The notes below the pieces were generated by a model. The model was not told the origin of the DNA. It saw only the letters and a program-made list of their open reading frames with translations, and made no database searches. A stretch of 64,000 bases of DNA from Paracoccus caeni (GTDB lineage Bacteria > Pseudomonadota > Alphaproteobacteria > Rhodobacterales > Rhodobacteraceae), in assembly GCF_016629665.1 (NCBI RefSeq), contig NZ_JAEPRQ010000001.1:310001-374000 (forward strand). Reading direction: 5' to 3'. Position 1 is the stretch's first letter. Every line of letters begins with the position of its first letter. Below, piece after piece: positions 49,314-57,757 of the stretch. The position numbers were made by a program, and so were the translations under genes.

Positions 49314-50165
49314 ATGACCGATCTGTCCGAAAAGCCCTGTATCATCTGCGTTGCGATCACCGGCTCTTTGCCGACCAAGGACAACAACCCGGCGGTGCCG
49401 ATCTCGGTCGCCGAGCAGCTGGAGTCGACGCAGGAGGCGTTCGAGGCGGGCGCGACCATCGCCCATTGCCATGTCCGCGACGATGACGGGCATCCAAGCT
49501 CGGACCCCGAGCGTTTTGCCGCGCTGAAACAGGGGCTTGAAAAGCACTGCCCCGGCCTGATCATCCAGTTCTCGACCGGGGGACGATCCGGCGCGGGACG
49601 GCTGCGTGGCGGGATGCTGCCCCTGCGGCCCGATATGGCTTCGCTGTCGGTCGGCTCGAACAATTTCCCGAACCGCGTCTATGAAAACCCGCCCGAACTG
49701 GTGGATTGGCTGGCATCGGAAATGCTGGCTCATGGCGTCAAGCCCGAGATCGAGGCCTTCGATCTGTCCCATATCGTGCAGGCGGCGAAGATGGAGGGGG
49801 ACGGGCGGCTGCAAGGTCCGCTCTATGTCCAGTTCGTCATGGGCGTGAAGAACGCGATGCCTGCGGATGAGACCATTTTCGATTTCTACATCCGCACATT
49901 GGGTCGCCTTGCGCCGGGCGCGGAATGGTGTGCGGCGGGGATCGGCGCGGATCAGTTGAAGATCAACGAATGGTCGGTCAGCAAGGGCGGCCATGCGCGG
50001 ACCGGGTTTGAGGATAACGTGCGGCTGGACCGGCAGACGCTGGCGGCCTCGAACGCGGCGCTGGTCCGGCGGGTGACCGATCTCTGCGATCAGTATCAGC
50101 GACCGGTGGCGGATTGGCGGCAGGCGCGGGCGATCCTTGGCCTCGGCACGCCTGCAGGTCTTTGA
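49314..50165 (+). CDS. Beta-keto acid cleavage enzyme (BKACE, DUF849)
   Basis: This 283-residue TIM-barrel Zn enzyme belongs to the family whose first characterised member is 3-keto-5-aminohexanoate cleavage enzyme. Its members react a beta-keto acid with acetyl-CoA to give acetoacetate and a CoA ester. The metal-binding HxH is H51/H53 in IAHCHVRD, and the late motif GGHARTGFEDN (225-235) supplies the metal Glu and a catalytic Arg. It lies inside the pca operon between pcaG and pcaB. Its likely substrate is therefore beta-ketoadipate, giving acetoacetate and succinyl-CoA. That substrate is inference from context; some family members are known to use it. Confidence 0.88.
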   Translation: MTDLSEKPCIICVAITGSLPTKDNNPAVPISVAEQLESTQEAFEAGATIAHCHVRDDDGHPSSDPERFAALKQGLEKHCPGLIIQFSTGGRSGAGRLRGGMLPLRPDMASLSVGSNNFPNRVYENPPELVDWLASEMLAHGVKPEIEAFDLSHIVQAAKMEGDGRLQGPLYVQFVMGVKNAMPADETIFDFYIRTLGRLAPGAEWCAAGIGADQLKINEWSVSKGGHARTGFEDNVRLDRQTLAASNAALVRRVTDLCDQYQRPVADWRQARAILGLGTPAGL

Positions 50166-50226
50166 CCGTTTCATACGGATCGCGGCGCGGATAAACTGCG
50201 CCCGATCAAAGCCATGAAAGACACCC

Positions 50227-51546
50227 ATGCCCGCCGCTCTTGCTGACAGTCCCCTTTATCGCCGCCTGTTCAGTGACGAGGCGACCGCCGCGCTTTTCAC
50301 CGACAGCGCCGAGATCAGGGCGATGCTTCTGGTCGAGGGGGCCTTGGCGCGGGTGCAGGGGCAGCTTGGGCTGATCCCCAAGGAGTCGGCGGCCTATATC
50401 GAGCGTAGCGCGCGTGAGGTGCAGATCGATCCTGCCGCTCTGGCGGATGAGACGGCCACCAATGGCGTCCCGGTTCCGGCGCTGGTCGCTGCCTTTCGCA
50501 AGGCGATGCAGGCGCCTGAACATGCCCAGTATCTGCACTGGGGCGCGACCAGCCAGGACATTATGGATAGCGGTCTGGCCCTGCGCCTCAGCCGCGTGGT
50601 CGAGTTGTGGGACGCCCGTTTGCAGGCGCTGCTGAACCTGCTGGCCCAGCTTGCCTTGCAGCATGCCGATTTGCCGATGGCGGCGCGCACCTATGGGCAA
50701 GTTGCGACCCCGACCAGCTTCGGCGCGGTCGTCGCAGGCTGGGGGCGCCCCTTGCTGCGGCATTTGCAGCGTCTGCGGGCGCTGGCTCCCGATCTGGCGA
50801 TGGTGTCGCTTGGCGGTGCGGCGGGGACGCTGTCTGCCATGGGTGCAGAGGGTCCGTCTGTGCGCAAGGCGTTGGCCGAGGCGTTGAACTTGGCCGATCC
50901 GGGGCAAAGCTGGCATGCCGAGCGGGACCGTATCGATGCCTTTGCCGCATGGATGGCGGGGCTGGCTGCCAGCCTTGGCAAGATGGGCGAAGACCTGATC
51001 CTGATGGCGCAAAGCGGAATCGAGGAAATCTTGATCGAGGGTGCAGGCGGCTCATCGACCATGCCGCAGAAGCAGAACCCGGTTGGGCCTTCGGTGCTGG
51101 TGGCGCTGGCCCGGCAGATCATTGCGCTTGCCGCCACGATGCAGGGTGCCGGGCTGCATCGGCAACAACGCGACGGCGCGGCGTGGTTCGTGGAGTGGCT
51201 GACCTTGCCGCAGCTTTGCATCTCGACCGGAGCTTGTCTGGCCCGGGCGGCTGAGTTGTCGGCAAAGATCACACCACAACCGGCAGCGATGGCGCGACAA
51301 CTGGACGACGGCAGCGGCCTGATCCATGCCGAGGCTTACAGCTTTGCACTGGCCCGCCACATGCCGCGACCTGAAGCGCAGGCAAGGATCAAGGCACTGT
51401 GCGCCGAGACGCAGAAAGGTGGCCTGTCGCTGTCGCAACTGATCGCGCGGGATTTCCCCGATCTCGATCTTTCCGATGCGGGTGGCCCGGGCACGGCACC
51501 TGCCGAGGCGCGGGCCTTTGCGGCGAACGTGAACGCTCAGATCTGA
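50227..51546 (+). CDS. pcaB: 3-carboxy-cis,cis-muconate cycloisomerase PcaB
   Basis: PcaB closes beta-carboxymuconate to gamma-carboxymuconolactone. The 439-residue member of the fumarase/aspartase superfamily has HWGATSQDIMDSGLAL (about 101-116) and TYGQVATPTSFG. The superfamily signature GGSSTMPQKQNPVGPS (about 278-293) contains the catalytic Ser loop. It is the last gene of the operon. Its stop overlaps the end of the convergent pcaR-type gene by 10 bases. Confidence 0.94.
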   Translation: MPAALADSPLYRRLFSDEATAALFTDSAEIRAMLLVEGALARVQGQLGLIPKESAAYIERSAREVQIDPAALADETATNGVPVPALVAAFRKAMQAPEHAQYLHWGATSQDIMDSGLALRLSRVVELWDARLQALLNLLAQLALQHADLPMAARTYGQVATPTSFGAVVAGWGRPLLRHLQRLRALAPDLAMVSLGGAAGTLSAMGAEGPSVRKALAEALNLADPGQSWHAERDRIDAFAAWMAGLAASLGKMGEDLILMAQSGIEEILIEGAGGSSTMPQKQNPVGPSVLVALARQIIALAATMQGAGLHRQQRDGAAWFVEWLTLPQLCISTGACLARAAELSAKITPQPAAMARQLDDGSGLIHAEAYSFALARHMPRPEAQARIKALCAETQKGGLSLSQLIARDFPDLDLSDAGGPGTAPAEARAFAANVNAQI

Positions 51547-52307
51547 CCGATCATGCCGCGCAGTTCCTGCTGCACCTCGCGCAAGGCGGGCAGCAGTTCT
51601 TTTTCGACGCGGTCAGGGAATTCCGGGCTGGCGGTCAGGCCGAAGTTCAGCGCCGCCACGACCCTGCCATAGGTGTTATGGATCGGCACCGCGACCGAAC
51701 ACAGCCCGATCTCGATTTCCTGAAGATTGGCCGAATAACCCTGTTCGCGAATTCGCCCCAGTTCCGCCATGATCGCCGGGATGTCGGTCAGTGTGTGCCG
51801 GGTTTTGGCAGACAAGGGCGCGTCGGCCTCTAGTATCGCCAGAGCCTCGTTGACCGGCAGGGCTGCCAGCAGGATGCGACCCATAGAGGTGCAATAGGCG
51901 GGCAGTCTGGAACCCGGCATCAGCGAAATGGACATGACTTTCTTCTGCGTCGCCCGCGCGACATAGACGATATCCGAGCCGTCCAGCACCGAGGCGGAAG
52001 AGCTTTCTCCGATCTGGTCGGAGATACGGTCAAGGAATGGCTGAACGATCCGCGGCAGCGGCAGCGTTGCCAGACAAGCGGTGCCCAGCCGCAGGATGCG
52101 CGGTGTCAGCGTGAAATACTTGCCGTCCCAATGCGCGTAACCCTGATGCGCCAGCGTCAGCAGGCAGCGCCGCGCCGTCGCGCGATCAAGGCCGGAAGCC
52201 TGAGCGATCTCGGAAATCGATTGGCGGGGACGGTCTGCATTGAAGCATTCGATCACCGCCAGCCCCTTCGCCAGCCCGCCCATGATATCACGTTCTGAGA
52301 TGCTCAA
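51537..52307 (-). CDS. IclR-family regulator, PcaR/PcaU-like
   Basis: This 256-residue regulator has an N-terminal winged helix (GGLAKGLAVIECFNADRPRQSISEIAQASGLDRATARRCL, about 10-49). A C-terminal GAF-like effector domain follows, with PGSRLPAYCTSMGRILLAAL (about 131-150) and IEIGLCSVAVPIHN. It is closest to PcaR, PcaU and PobR of the IclR class, which sense beta-ketoadipate or protocatechuate. The start is a TTG at 52307 or ATG 52283; the residues before GGLAKGL are family-like, so I keep the TTG. A second regulator beside PcaQ suggests separate control of a later step. Confidence 0.85.
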   Translation of the reverse strand: MSISERDIMGGLAKGLAVIECFNADRPRQSISEIAQASGLDRATARRCLLTLAHQGYAHWDGKYFTLTPRILRLGTACLATLPLPRIVQPFLDRISDQIGESSSASVLDGSDIVYVARATQKKVMSISLMPGSRLPAYCTSMGRILLAALPVNEALAILEADAPLSAKTRHTLTDIPAIMAELGRIREQGYSANLQEIEIGLCSVAVPIHNTYGRVVAALNFGLTASPEFPDRVEKELLPALREVQQELRGMIGQI

Positions 52308-52387
52308 TGCCCTATGGATCCGTGCGATAAGTAAACAAATAGATTATAGCGCACAAGCTTGGACTGGGAAAGGCATGAAACGGCGGC

Positions 52388-52987
52388 TCAAGCGCAGCCG
52401 CCGATTGCCGCCTGATAAAGTGCAAAATCCTGCGGCTGCGTCTCATGCAGCCGTTGGCGCAACTCGTCGCTGAGATGAAGGTCTGCCACCGGCGAGACAT
52501 TCAGCCGCGCCATCCCCGACAGATCGGCCTGCAGCCGTGCCGACAGGAAACGGGCGATTTCAGAGGGGTAGTCGTAACGGTAAAGATGATCGACGCGCTT
52601 CCCCGCATCTGCCGTCAGCAGGTTCGCCTGCGATCCGACCGCCGCATGGGGCGGAGGGGCGGGGGACAGGTAATCCTCGACAAAGCGGTCAAAGCTCATG
52701 CCATGGGTCGAGCTTTGCCGGTTCCTGACCTCTGGCCGCGATCTGTAGCGATACCAGCTTCCCAGCCAATCCACCGGCTCGCGGATGACGGCAAAGGTTT
52801 CCAGCGGCCTATCGGGCTGGATCAGCGGCAGGATACGCTGTTCCAGCTTTCGCAGGCCCATGTGCTTCAGATGCTGGGGATGGCGGAAGATAATGTCGGC
52901 CATGCCGCCCAGATGCGCCTGATAGGCGTGGGTGCCGGTCTTGGGCACCGACAGGAAGGCCAGGCCATGTCGAAGAAAGATCATCAT
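52388..52987 (-). CDS. Sulfotransferase-family-like protein
   Basis: This 199-residue cytoplasmic protein has a sulfotransferase-type cofactor loop near its N-terminus (LSVPKTGTHAYQAHL, about 12-26). The second cofactor region FAVIREPVDWLGSWYRYR (about 65-82) matches the R-x-P-x-x-R/S pattern of PAPS binding. The rest is helical with no recognised acceptor-binding domain. Similar short proteins are common in Rhodobacteraceae; substrates are unknown. GGAG precedes ATG 52987. It follows the IscR-like gene by 24 bases on the same strand. Confidence 0.7.
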   Translation of the reverse strand: MMIFLRHGLAFLSVPKTGTHAYQAHLGGMADIIFRHPQHLKHMGLRKLEQRILPLIQPDRPLETFAVIREPVDWLGSWYRYRSRPEVRNRQSSTHGMSFDRFVEDYLSPAPPPHAAVGSQANLLTADAGKRVDHLYRYDYPSEIARFLSARLQADLSGMARLNVSPVADLHLSDELRQRLHETQPQDFALYQAAIGGCA

Positions 52988-53011
52988 GGCCGTGGCTCCG
53001 GTCGTGCAGCG

Positions 53012-53470
53012 TTATTCGTCCACCACGTTCAGGATTTGCGGCAAGGCGGGGCAGGGCAGAAGCTGGTTCTTTGCCACATCCGCCAGCGTGTGATTGTGCA
53101 GGAACACATAGACATGCGCCGACAGGCTTTCCCACAGCCGGTTCGACAGCGTCTGCGCCCGCGACCCCGACACCCCGCCCGAGGCACCGGCACCGACATG
53201 CATGGCGCTGACGGTCTCATCGACGGCTTCAAGGATTTCGGCGATGCGGATGGTCTCTGGCGCCCGTGCCAGACGGTAGCCGCCGCCCGGTCCGCGCACC
53301 GATGCGACCAGCCCGGACCGGCGCAGGCGCACGAATAGCTGTTCCAGATAGGGCAGCGAAATATCCTGCCGTTCCGATATTTCCGCCAGCGAGGTCAGGT
53401 CATCCCCTCTTGCGATCGCCAGATCGACCAGAGCGATGATCGCGTAACGTCCTTTGGTGGACAGTTTCAT
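53012..53470 (-). CDS. Rrf2-family regulator, IscR-like
   Basis: This 152-residue winged-helix regulator starts with the Rrf2/IscR signature MKLSTKGRYAIIALVDLA and has ISLPYLEQLFVRLRRSGLVASVRGPGGGYRLAR (about 35-67). The cluster-binding Cys triad of classic IscR (C-x5-C-x6-C near residue 92-104) is absent. The only Cys lies near residue 140 in LLPCPALPQ. Rhodobacter sphaeroides IscR also has an atypical single-Cys cluster site, so this may be an orthologue. The usual isc/suf genes are not next to it. GGGGAGG precedes ATG 53470. Confidence 0.82.
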   Translation of the reverse strand: MKLSTKGRYAIIALVDLAIARGDDLTSLAEISERQDISLPYLEQLFVRLRRSGLVASVRGPGGGYRLARAPETIRIAEILEAVDETVSAMHVGAGASGGVSGSRAQTLSNRLWESLSAHVYVFLHNHTLADVAKNQLLPCPALPQILNVVDE

Positions 53471-53634
53471 GGCTCGGCCTCCCCTTACGCAGCGTTCCAT
53501 TGACGGCACAGGCGCAGCCGCGCTATGCCGCCATGGCCTGTTTCTTGCGCATTTCGCGCAGGCATCCCAGATAGCTCATCTAGAAGCCGCGCGCCAATGC
53601 GTCAAGAAAACACCGAAAGCCCCGAAGGAACACG

Positions 53635-54297
53635 ATGCCAGAGTTGATTTTCCCCGGTCCCGAAGGCCGTCTTGAAGGCCGCTATCACCCGCAAGCGGGC
53701 AAGCCCGACGCGCCGATCGCGATCATCCTGCACCCGCATCCGCAATATGGCGGCACGATGAACAACCGGGTCGTCTATAACCTGCATTACGCCTTCTACA
53801 ACATGGGCTTCACCGTGATGCGGTTCAATTTCCGTGGCGTGGGCCGGTCGCAGGGCGAGTTCGATCAGGGTATTGGCGAGCTGTCGGATGCCGCCTCGGC
53901 GCTGGATTATCTGCAGGCGATGAACCCCAACAGCAAGCATTGCTGGGTCGCGGGCTTCAGCTTCGGGGCATGGATCGGGATGCAACTTCTGATGCGCCGC
54001 CCCGAGATTACCGGCTTTATCAGCGTGTCGCCCCCGGCGAACCAGTATGATTTCAGCTTCCTCGCGCCTTGCCCCTCGTCCGGGTTGATCGTGAACGGCA
54101 CCGCCGACCGGGTGGCACCGCCGAAAGACACGCATACGCTGGTCAGCAAGCTGCGCGAGCAGAAGGGCATCACCGTCACCCATGAAGAGATCGAGGGCGC
54201 GGACCACTTTTTCCGCGATGACGAGGCGCATATGAAGCCGATGATCGATCTGGTGCAGACCTATGTGCGGCGCAGGCTGACCGAGAACACGCGTTGA
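53635..54297 (+). CDS. Alpha/beta hydrolase (CocE/YfbB-like small hydrolase)
   Basis: This 220-residue hydrolase starts PELIFPGPEGRLEGRYHP. It has an HPHPQYGGTMNNRVVYNL stretch (about 32-49), the nucleophile Ser in VAGFSFGAWIGM (about 105-116), Asp in NGTADRVAPP and a late His in EGADHFFRD. This set is typical of a widespread alphaproteobacterial hydrolase family without known substrate. AAGGA lies 6 bases before the ATG. The TGA overlaps the TTG of the next gene. Confidence 0.86.
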   Translation: MPELIFPGPEGRLEGRYHPQAGKPDAPIAIILHPHPQYGGTMNNRVVYNLHYAFYNMGFTVMRFNFRGVGRSQGEFDQGIGELSDAASALDYLQAMNPNSKHCWVAGFSFGAWIGMQLLMRRPEITGFISVSPPANQYDFSFLAPCPSSGLIVNGTADRVAPPKDTHTLVSKLREQKGITVTHEEIEGADHFFRDDEAHMKPMIDLVQTYVRRRLTENTR

Positions 54298-54752
54298 AGA
54301 AAGCCCTGGGCGGGCTCTGGCTGCTGTCGGTGGCCGGGCTTGCCCTTGCGCTGACGCTGCTGACGGCAGGGCTGCGGCAGGAGATCCTGCATTGCGTGGC
54401 CCAGTCGGGGCTTTTGAACATGACGCCCGAGGCTGCGTTGTTCCGCTATCCCGCGCCGGATCTGGCATCGGTCTTGGCGGGCATGGAATGGCGCGATCTG
54501 GCCGTGTTTCTGTTGAGTTTGCTGCCCTTTGCGCTGTTGGCCCTGCGGACATGGGGGCGCAGGCAGTGGGTCATCGCGATGGGCACGGTCGCCTTCGCCG
54601 CAGTGGTTGCGTGGAACCTGCGGCGTGAGGCGGCGGGTGGCTGTTCCATCGCGGATCGGATAGAGGTCTTGCCCTATATCGCCCCGGCCTTGATCTGCGC
54701 GATGCTGGCCTGGCGGTTTGGCGAAACCTTTGCCGAAAGGGCAGGCGAGTGA
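54294..54752 (+). CDS. Small membrane protein of unknown function
   Basis: This 152-residue protein with a TTG start overlaps the hydrolase stop. It has four hydrophobic segments, at about 5-25, 70-86 (DLAVFLLSLLPFALLAL), 93-107 (VIAMGTVAFAAVVAW) and 124-141. Cys 34 and Cys 117 lie in loops. I do not recognise a family. Its overlaps with both neighbours (TTGA and GTGA) tie it to a three-gene unit. Confidence 0.7.
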   Translation: MKKALGGLWLLSVAGLALALTLLTAGLRQEILHCVAQSGLLNMTPEAALFRYPAPDLASVLAGMEWRDLAVFLLSLLPFALLALRTWGRRQWVIAMGTVAFAAVVAWNLRREAAGGCSIADRIEVLPYIAPALICAMLAWRFGETFAERAGE

Positions 54753-55870
54753 GCGATCTGCAGGCTGCGTTCGATTTTCTCTGTGAGGCCGACCGGCTGA
54801 AATCGGTGGATCGGGCCAGTGTGCTGATGGACCTGTCGCGGGCCGAGAACAGCGCCGAGCATAGCTGGCATGTCGCGCTTTACGCGATGGCTTTTGGTGC
54901 CTCGGATCGGGCTATCGCCATGATCCTGCTGCATGATCTGGTCGAGATCGATACCGGCGACCATCCGATCCATCTGGCGCATGATGCAGAGGCGGTGGCG
55001 GCGGCCGAACTGGCGGCGGCGCGGCGGTTGTTCGGGATGATCCCGAATGGCGATGAGATGATCGGGCTGTGGCAGGAATTCGAGGCGGCAGAGACCGAGG
55101 ACGCGCGCTTTGCCAAGCGCATGGATCATATCCAGCCGCTGTTTCAGGTGCTGCTTGCGCCCACGCCGATTCCTGAGCATCTGGATATCTGCCGTGACAA
55201 TATGAGCCGGGGTCGGGCGCTGCGGTTAAGGCAGGAATGGCCAGCAATCATTGAGGTTGCAGAGGCTTTGATGGCCGGGCGCGGGGCCGAGACGGGGGTG
55301 GCGGCGCGGCTTCGGTTTCTGGCCGAGGCAGATCGGCTGAAGTCGGTGATGCGGGCCGGGCGCATTCATTCGGGGCGGCGCGAGAACAGTGCCGAGCATA
55401 GCTGGCATCTGGCGCTTTACGCGCTGATCCTTGCGCCTCTGGCGGGTGAGGGCGTGGAGATCGGGCGGGTGATCCGGATGCTGATCCTGCATGACCTGCC
55501 AGAAATCGATACCGGCGATGTCCCGATCCATTCCGGCAATGGGCTGACTCATCACGGAGCCGCGCAGATGGCGGCGGAAGAGGCTGCGGCGGCGCGCATC
55601 TTCGGGTTGCTGCCGGGCGAATTGTCTCGTGAATTCAGGGCGCTTTGGGATGAGTTCGAGGCGAATGAGACGCCGTCCTCGATCTTTGCCAATGCGCTGG
55701 ACCGGGCGCAGCCGGTTATGCTGAACATCGCCTGCGGTGGCGGGACGTGGACCGAATATCAGGTGACGCGGCAGCAATTGCAGGACCGCGTAGGGGTGAA
55801 GATCCAGCGCGGGATGCCGGAGCTTTGGGACTGGCTGCTTCAGCGGTCGGACGGGATGCTGGCAGGCTGA
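54749..55870 (+). CDS. Tandem HD-domain phosphohydrolase (duplicated YfbR/HDDC2-like)
   Basis: This 373-residue protein is made of two homologous HD domains, about 1-180 and 187-373. Each holds the family motifs: EADRLKSV (13-20 and 193-200), ENSAEHSWH (33-41 and 212-220), HDL-EIDTGD (62-71 and 248-257) and the last Asp (D126 and D318). The metal-binding His, His-Asp and Asp set is therefore intact in both halves. YfbR and HDDC2 proteins are single-domain homodimers that dephosphorylate deoxynucleoside 5'-monophosphates. Here the dimer seems to be fused in one chain. GTG 54749 overlaps the previous stop. Repeat copy B follows 10 bases after the stop. Confidence 0.85.
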   Translation: MSDLQAAFDFLCEADRLKSVDRASVLMDLSRAENSAEHSWHVALYAMAFGASDRAIAMILLHDLVEIDTGDHPIHLAHDAEAVAAAELAAARRLFGMIPNGDEMIGLWQEFEAAETEDARFAKRMDHIQPLFQVLLAPTPIPEHLDICRDNMSRGRALRLRQEWPAIIEVAEALMAGRGAETGVAARLRFLAEADRLKSVMRAGRIHSGRRENSAEHSWHLALYALILAPLAGEGVEIGRVIRMLILHDLPEIDTGDVPIHSGNGLTHHGAAQMAAEEAAAARIFGLLPGELSREFRALWDEFEANETPSSIFANALDRAQPVMLNIACGGGTWTEYQVTRQQLQDRVGVKIQRGMPELWDWLLQRSDGMLAG

Positions 55871-55879
55871 AAGCCACCC

Positions 55880-56038
55880 GCGCAACGGGTTGCGGGCGTT
55901 GCAATCGGTATTTTAGCAACGAAGAAACGCAGGTGCGGCTTTGGCCAGCAAATGCTGGGATTTTGGCTGCACAACCCGTCCACTGCGCGTGCACAGGGCG
56001 AGCACAGCCTGTACACCGCTTGCGCACGCTGGTGTTGC
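55880..56038 (+). repeat. Intergenic repeat, copy B
   Basis: This 159-base segment is homologous to 22791-22958, in the same orientation relative to its flanking genes. Conserved parts are the GCGCAACGGG start, the hairpin arms CGTTGC (55897-55902) and GCAACG (55916-55921), the box GAAGAAA, the dyad CAGCAAATGCTG (55946-55957), the GTGCAC/TGTACAC stretch and GGTGTTGC at the end. Loops and spacers differ. It lies between the tandem HD gene and icd. Confidence 0.75.
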
Positions 56039-56183
56039 GTTTGGGTGTCGGGTAGGGCGTTGCGGCGGCTATCAGGGAAATCTGGCGGCTTTTTCGGCAT
56101 ACAATCGCATACCGTCTTTTCTTTCGCGACATTTGCCGCTATGACCCGCGCCAGAGCCCCCAACGCCAACAAGGGAACCATCC

Positions 56184-57395
56184 ATGACCAAGATCAAGGT
56201 AGCCAATCCTGTCGTCGAATTAGACGGCGACGAAATGACCCGGATCATCTGGGACTTCATCAAGCAAAAACTGATCCTGCCCTATCTGGATGTGGACCTG
56301 AAATATTACGATCTGGGCATCGAAGAGCGTGACCGCACCGACGACCAGATCACCATTGATGCAGCCAATGCGATCAAACAATACGGCGTCGGCGTCAAAT
56401 GCGCCACGATCACCCCGGACGAAGCCCGCGTCGAGGAATTCGGCCTGAAGAAGATGTGGCGTTCGCCCAACGGCACGATCCGCAACATCCTTGGCGGCGT
56501 GATCTTCCGCGAGCCGATCATCTGCAAGAACGTGCCGCGTCTGGTGCCGCACTGGACCCGCCCGATCATCGTTGGCCGTCACGCCTTTGGCGATCAGTAT
56601 CGCGCCACCGATTTCCGCTTCCCCGGTGCGGGCAAGCTGTCGATCAAGTTCGTCGGCGAAGATGGCGAGACCATCGAGCATGAAGTGTTCCAGGCGCCGG
56701 GCTCGGGTGTGGCGATGGCGATGTACAACCTGGACGACTCGATCCGCGATTTCGCCCGCGCCTCGTTCAACTATGGCCTGCAGCGGAATTTCCCGGTCTA
56801 TCTGTCCACGAAGAACACCATCCTGAAAGCCTATGATGGCCGCTTCAAGGATATCTTCCAAGAGATCTATGACGCCGAATTCGCCGATCAGTTCAAAAAG
56901 GCCGGTATCCATTACGAGCACCGCCTGATCGACGATATGGTCGCCAGCGCGCTGAAATGGTCGGGCGGCTATGTCTGGGCCTGCAAAAACTATGATGGCG
57001 ACGTGCAGTCGGACATCGTGGCGCAGGGCTTTGGCTCGCTTGGGCTGATGACCTCGGTTCTGATGACGCCGGACGGGAAGACCGTCGAGGCAGAGGCGGC
57101 GCACGGCACCGTGACCCGCCACTATCGCGAGCATCAGAAGGGCAACCAGACCTCGACCAACTCGATCGCGTCGATCTATGCTTGGACGGGCGGTCTGAAG
57201 CATCGCGCCAAGCTGGACGACAACACCCCGCTGCTGAACTTTGCCGAGACGCTGGAGCGTGTGACCGTGCAGGCGGTGGAAGATGGCTTCATGACCAAGG
57301 ATCTGGCGCTGCTGGTTGGGCCGGATCAGAAATGGCTGACCACCATGGGCTATCTGGAAAAGGTCGATGAATATCTGAACAAAGCTCTGAACTGA
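56184..57395 (+). CDS. icd: NADP-dependent isocitrate dehydrogenase
   Basis: Icd oxidises isocitrate to 2-oxoglutarate with NADP in the citric acid cycle. The 403-residue product is of the eukaryotic-like homodimeric class. It starts [19 protein letters not shown], has [17 protein letters not shown] (about 90-106) and [20 protein letters not shown] with substrate Arg residues, then [18 protein letters not shown] and [17 protein letters not shown] near 300-316 for the cofactor. Upstream lies repeat copy B. A textbook terminator follows. Confidence 0.97.
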   Translation: MTKIKVANPVVELDGDEMTRIIWDFIKQKLILPYLDVDLKYYDLGIEERDRTDDQITIDAANAIKQYGVGVKCATITPDEARVEEFGLKKMWRSPNGTIRNILGGVIFREPIICKNVPRLVPHWTRPIIVGRHAFGDQYRATDFRFPGAGKLSIKFVGEDGETIEHEVFQAPGSGVAMAMYNLDDSIRDFARASFNYGLQRNFPVYLSTKNTILKAYDGRFKDIFQEIYDAEFADQFKKAGIHYEHRLIDDMVASALKWSGGYVWACKNYDGDVQSDIVAQGFGSLGLMTSVLMTPDGKTVEAEAAHGTVTRHYREHQKGNQTSTNSIASIYAWTGGLKHRAKLDDNTPLLNFAETLERVTVQAVEDGFMTKDLALLVGPDQKWLTTMGYLEKVDEYLNKALN

Positions 57396-57400
57396 GCGCG

Positions 57401-57427
57401 AAGGCCGGGGGTGACCCCGGCCTTTTT
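57401..57427 (+). terminator. Intrinsic terminator of icd
   Basis: A perfect 10-bp stem AAGGCCGGGG (57401-57410) with CCCCGGCCTT (57415-57424), loop GTGA, runs straight into TTTTT. It begins 5 bases after the icd stop. Confidence 0.93.
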
Positions 57428-57757
57428 CATTGGCGGGGGCGAGTGGTTTGATCGAGGTTCCGTCTTTCGGTCGCTGCCGCACAGGGCCGAGGGCGGGGCA
57501 CAGTCGCGGATGGGCACAGCAACGGTTGTGCTGGACACTTTATGGTGCCGCCTCTCCTGCCATATCTGTAGCGCGAGACGGTGACGAGTGCCCAGCCGGG
57601 GGGCGGCTGTGCACTGCCCGGCGGTGCCTTTCAGGCACCTCGATTCCGGGCGGGCGCTTCAAAGGCGATGGGGATTGTTGGCAGGGAGCGAACACGGCTT
57701 AACACTGCTGCGTTTCTGCGCTATGGCAACGCCATCCCCTCAGCCGGAGCCCGCGCC
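57428..57757. promoter_or_regulatory. purQ upstream region with a nested hairpin
   Basis: About 330 bases without a supported gene. A strong nested hairpin is visible: outer arms GCCCGG/CCGGGC (57616-57621, 57646-57651) and inner arms GGTGCC/GGCACC (57623-57628, 57634-57639). A GGAG site lies 9 bases before purQ. The small purS gene that often precedes purQ in this class is not present here. Confidence 0.5.
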
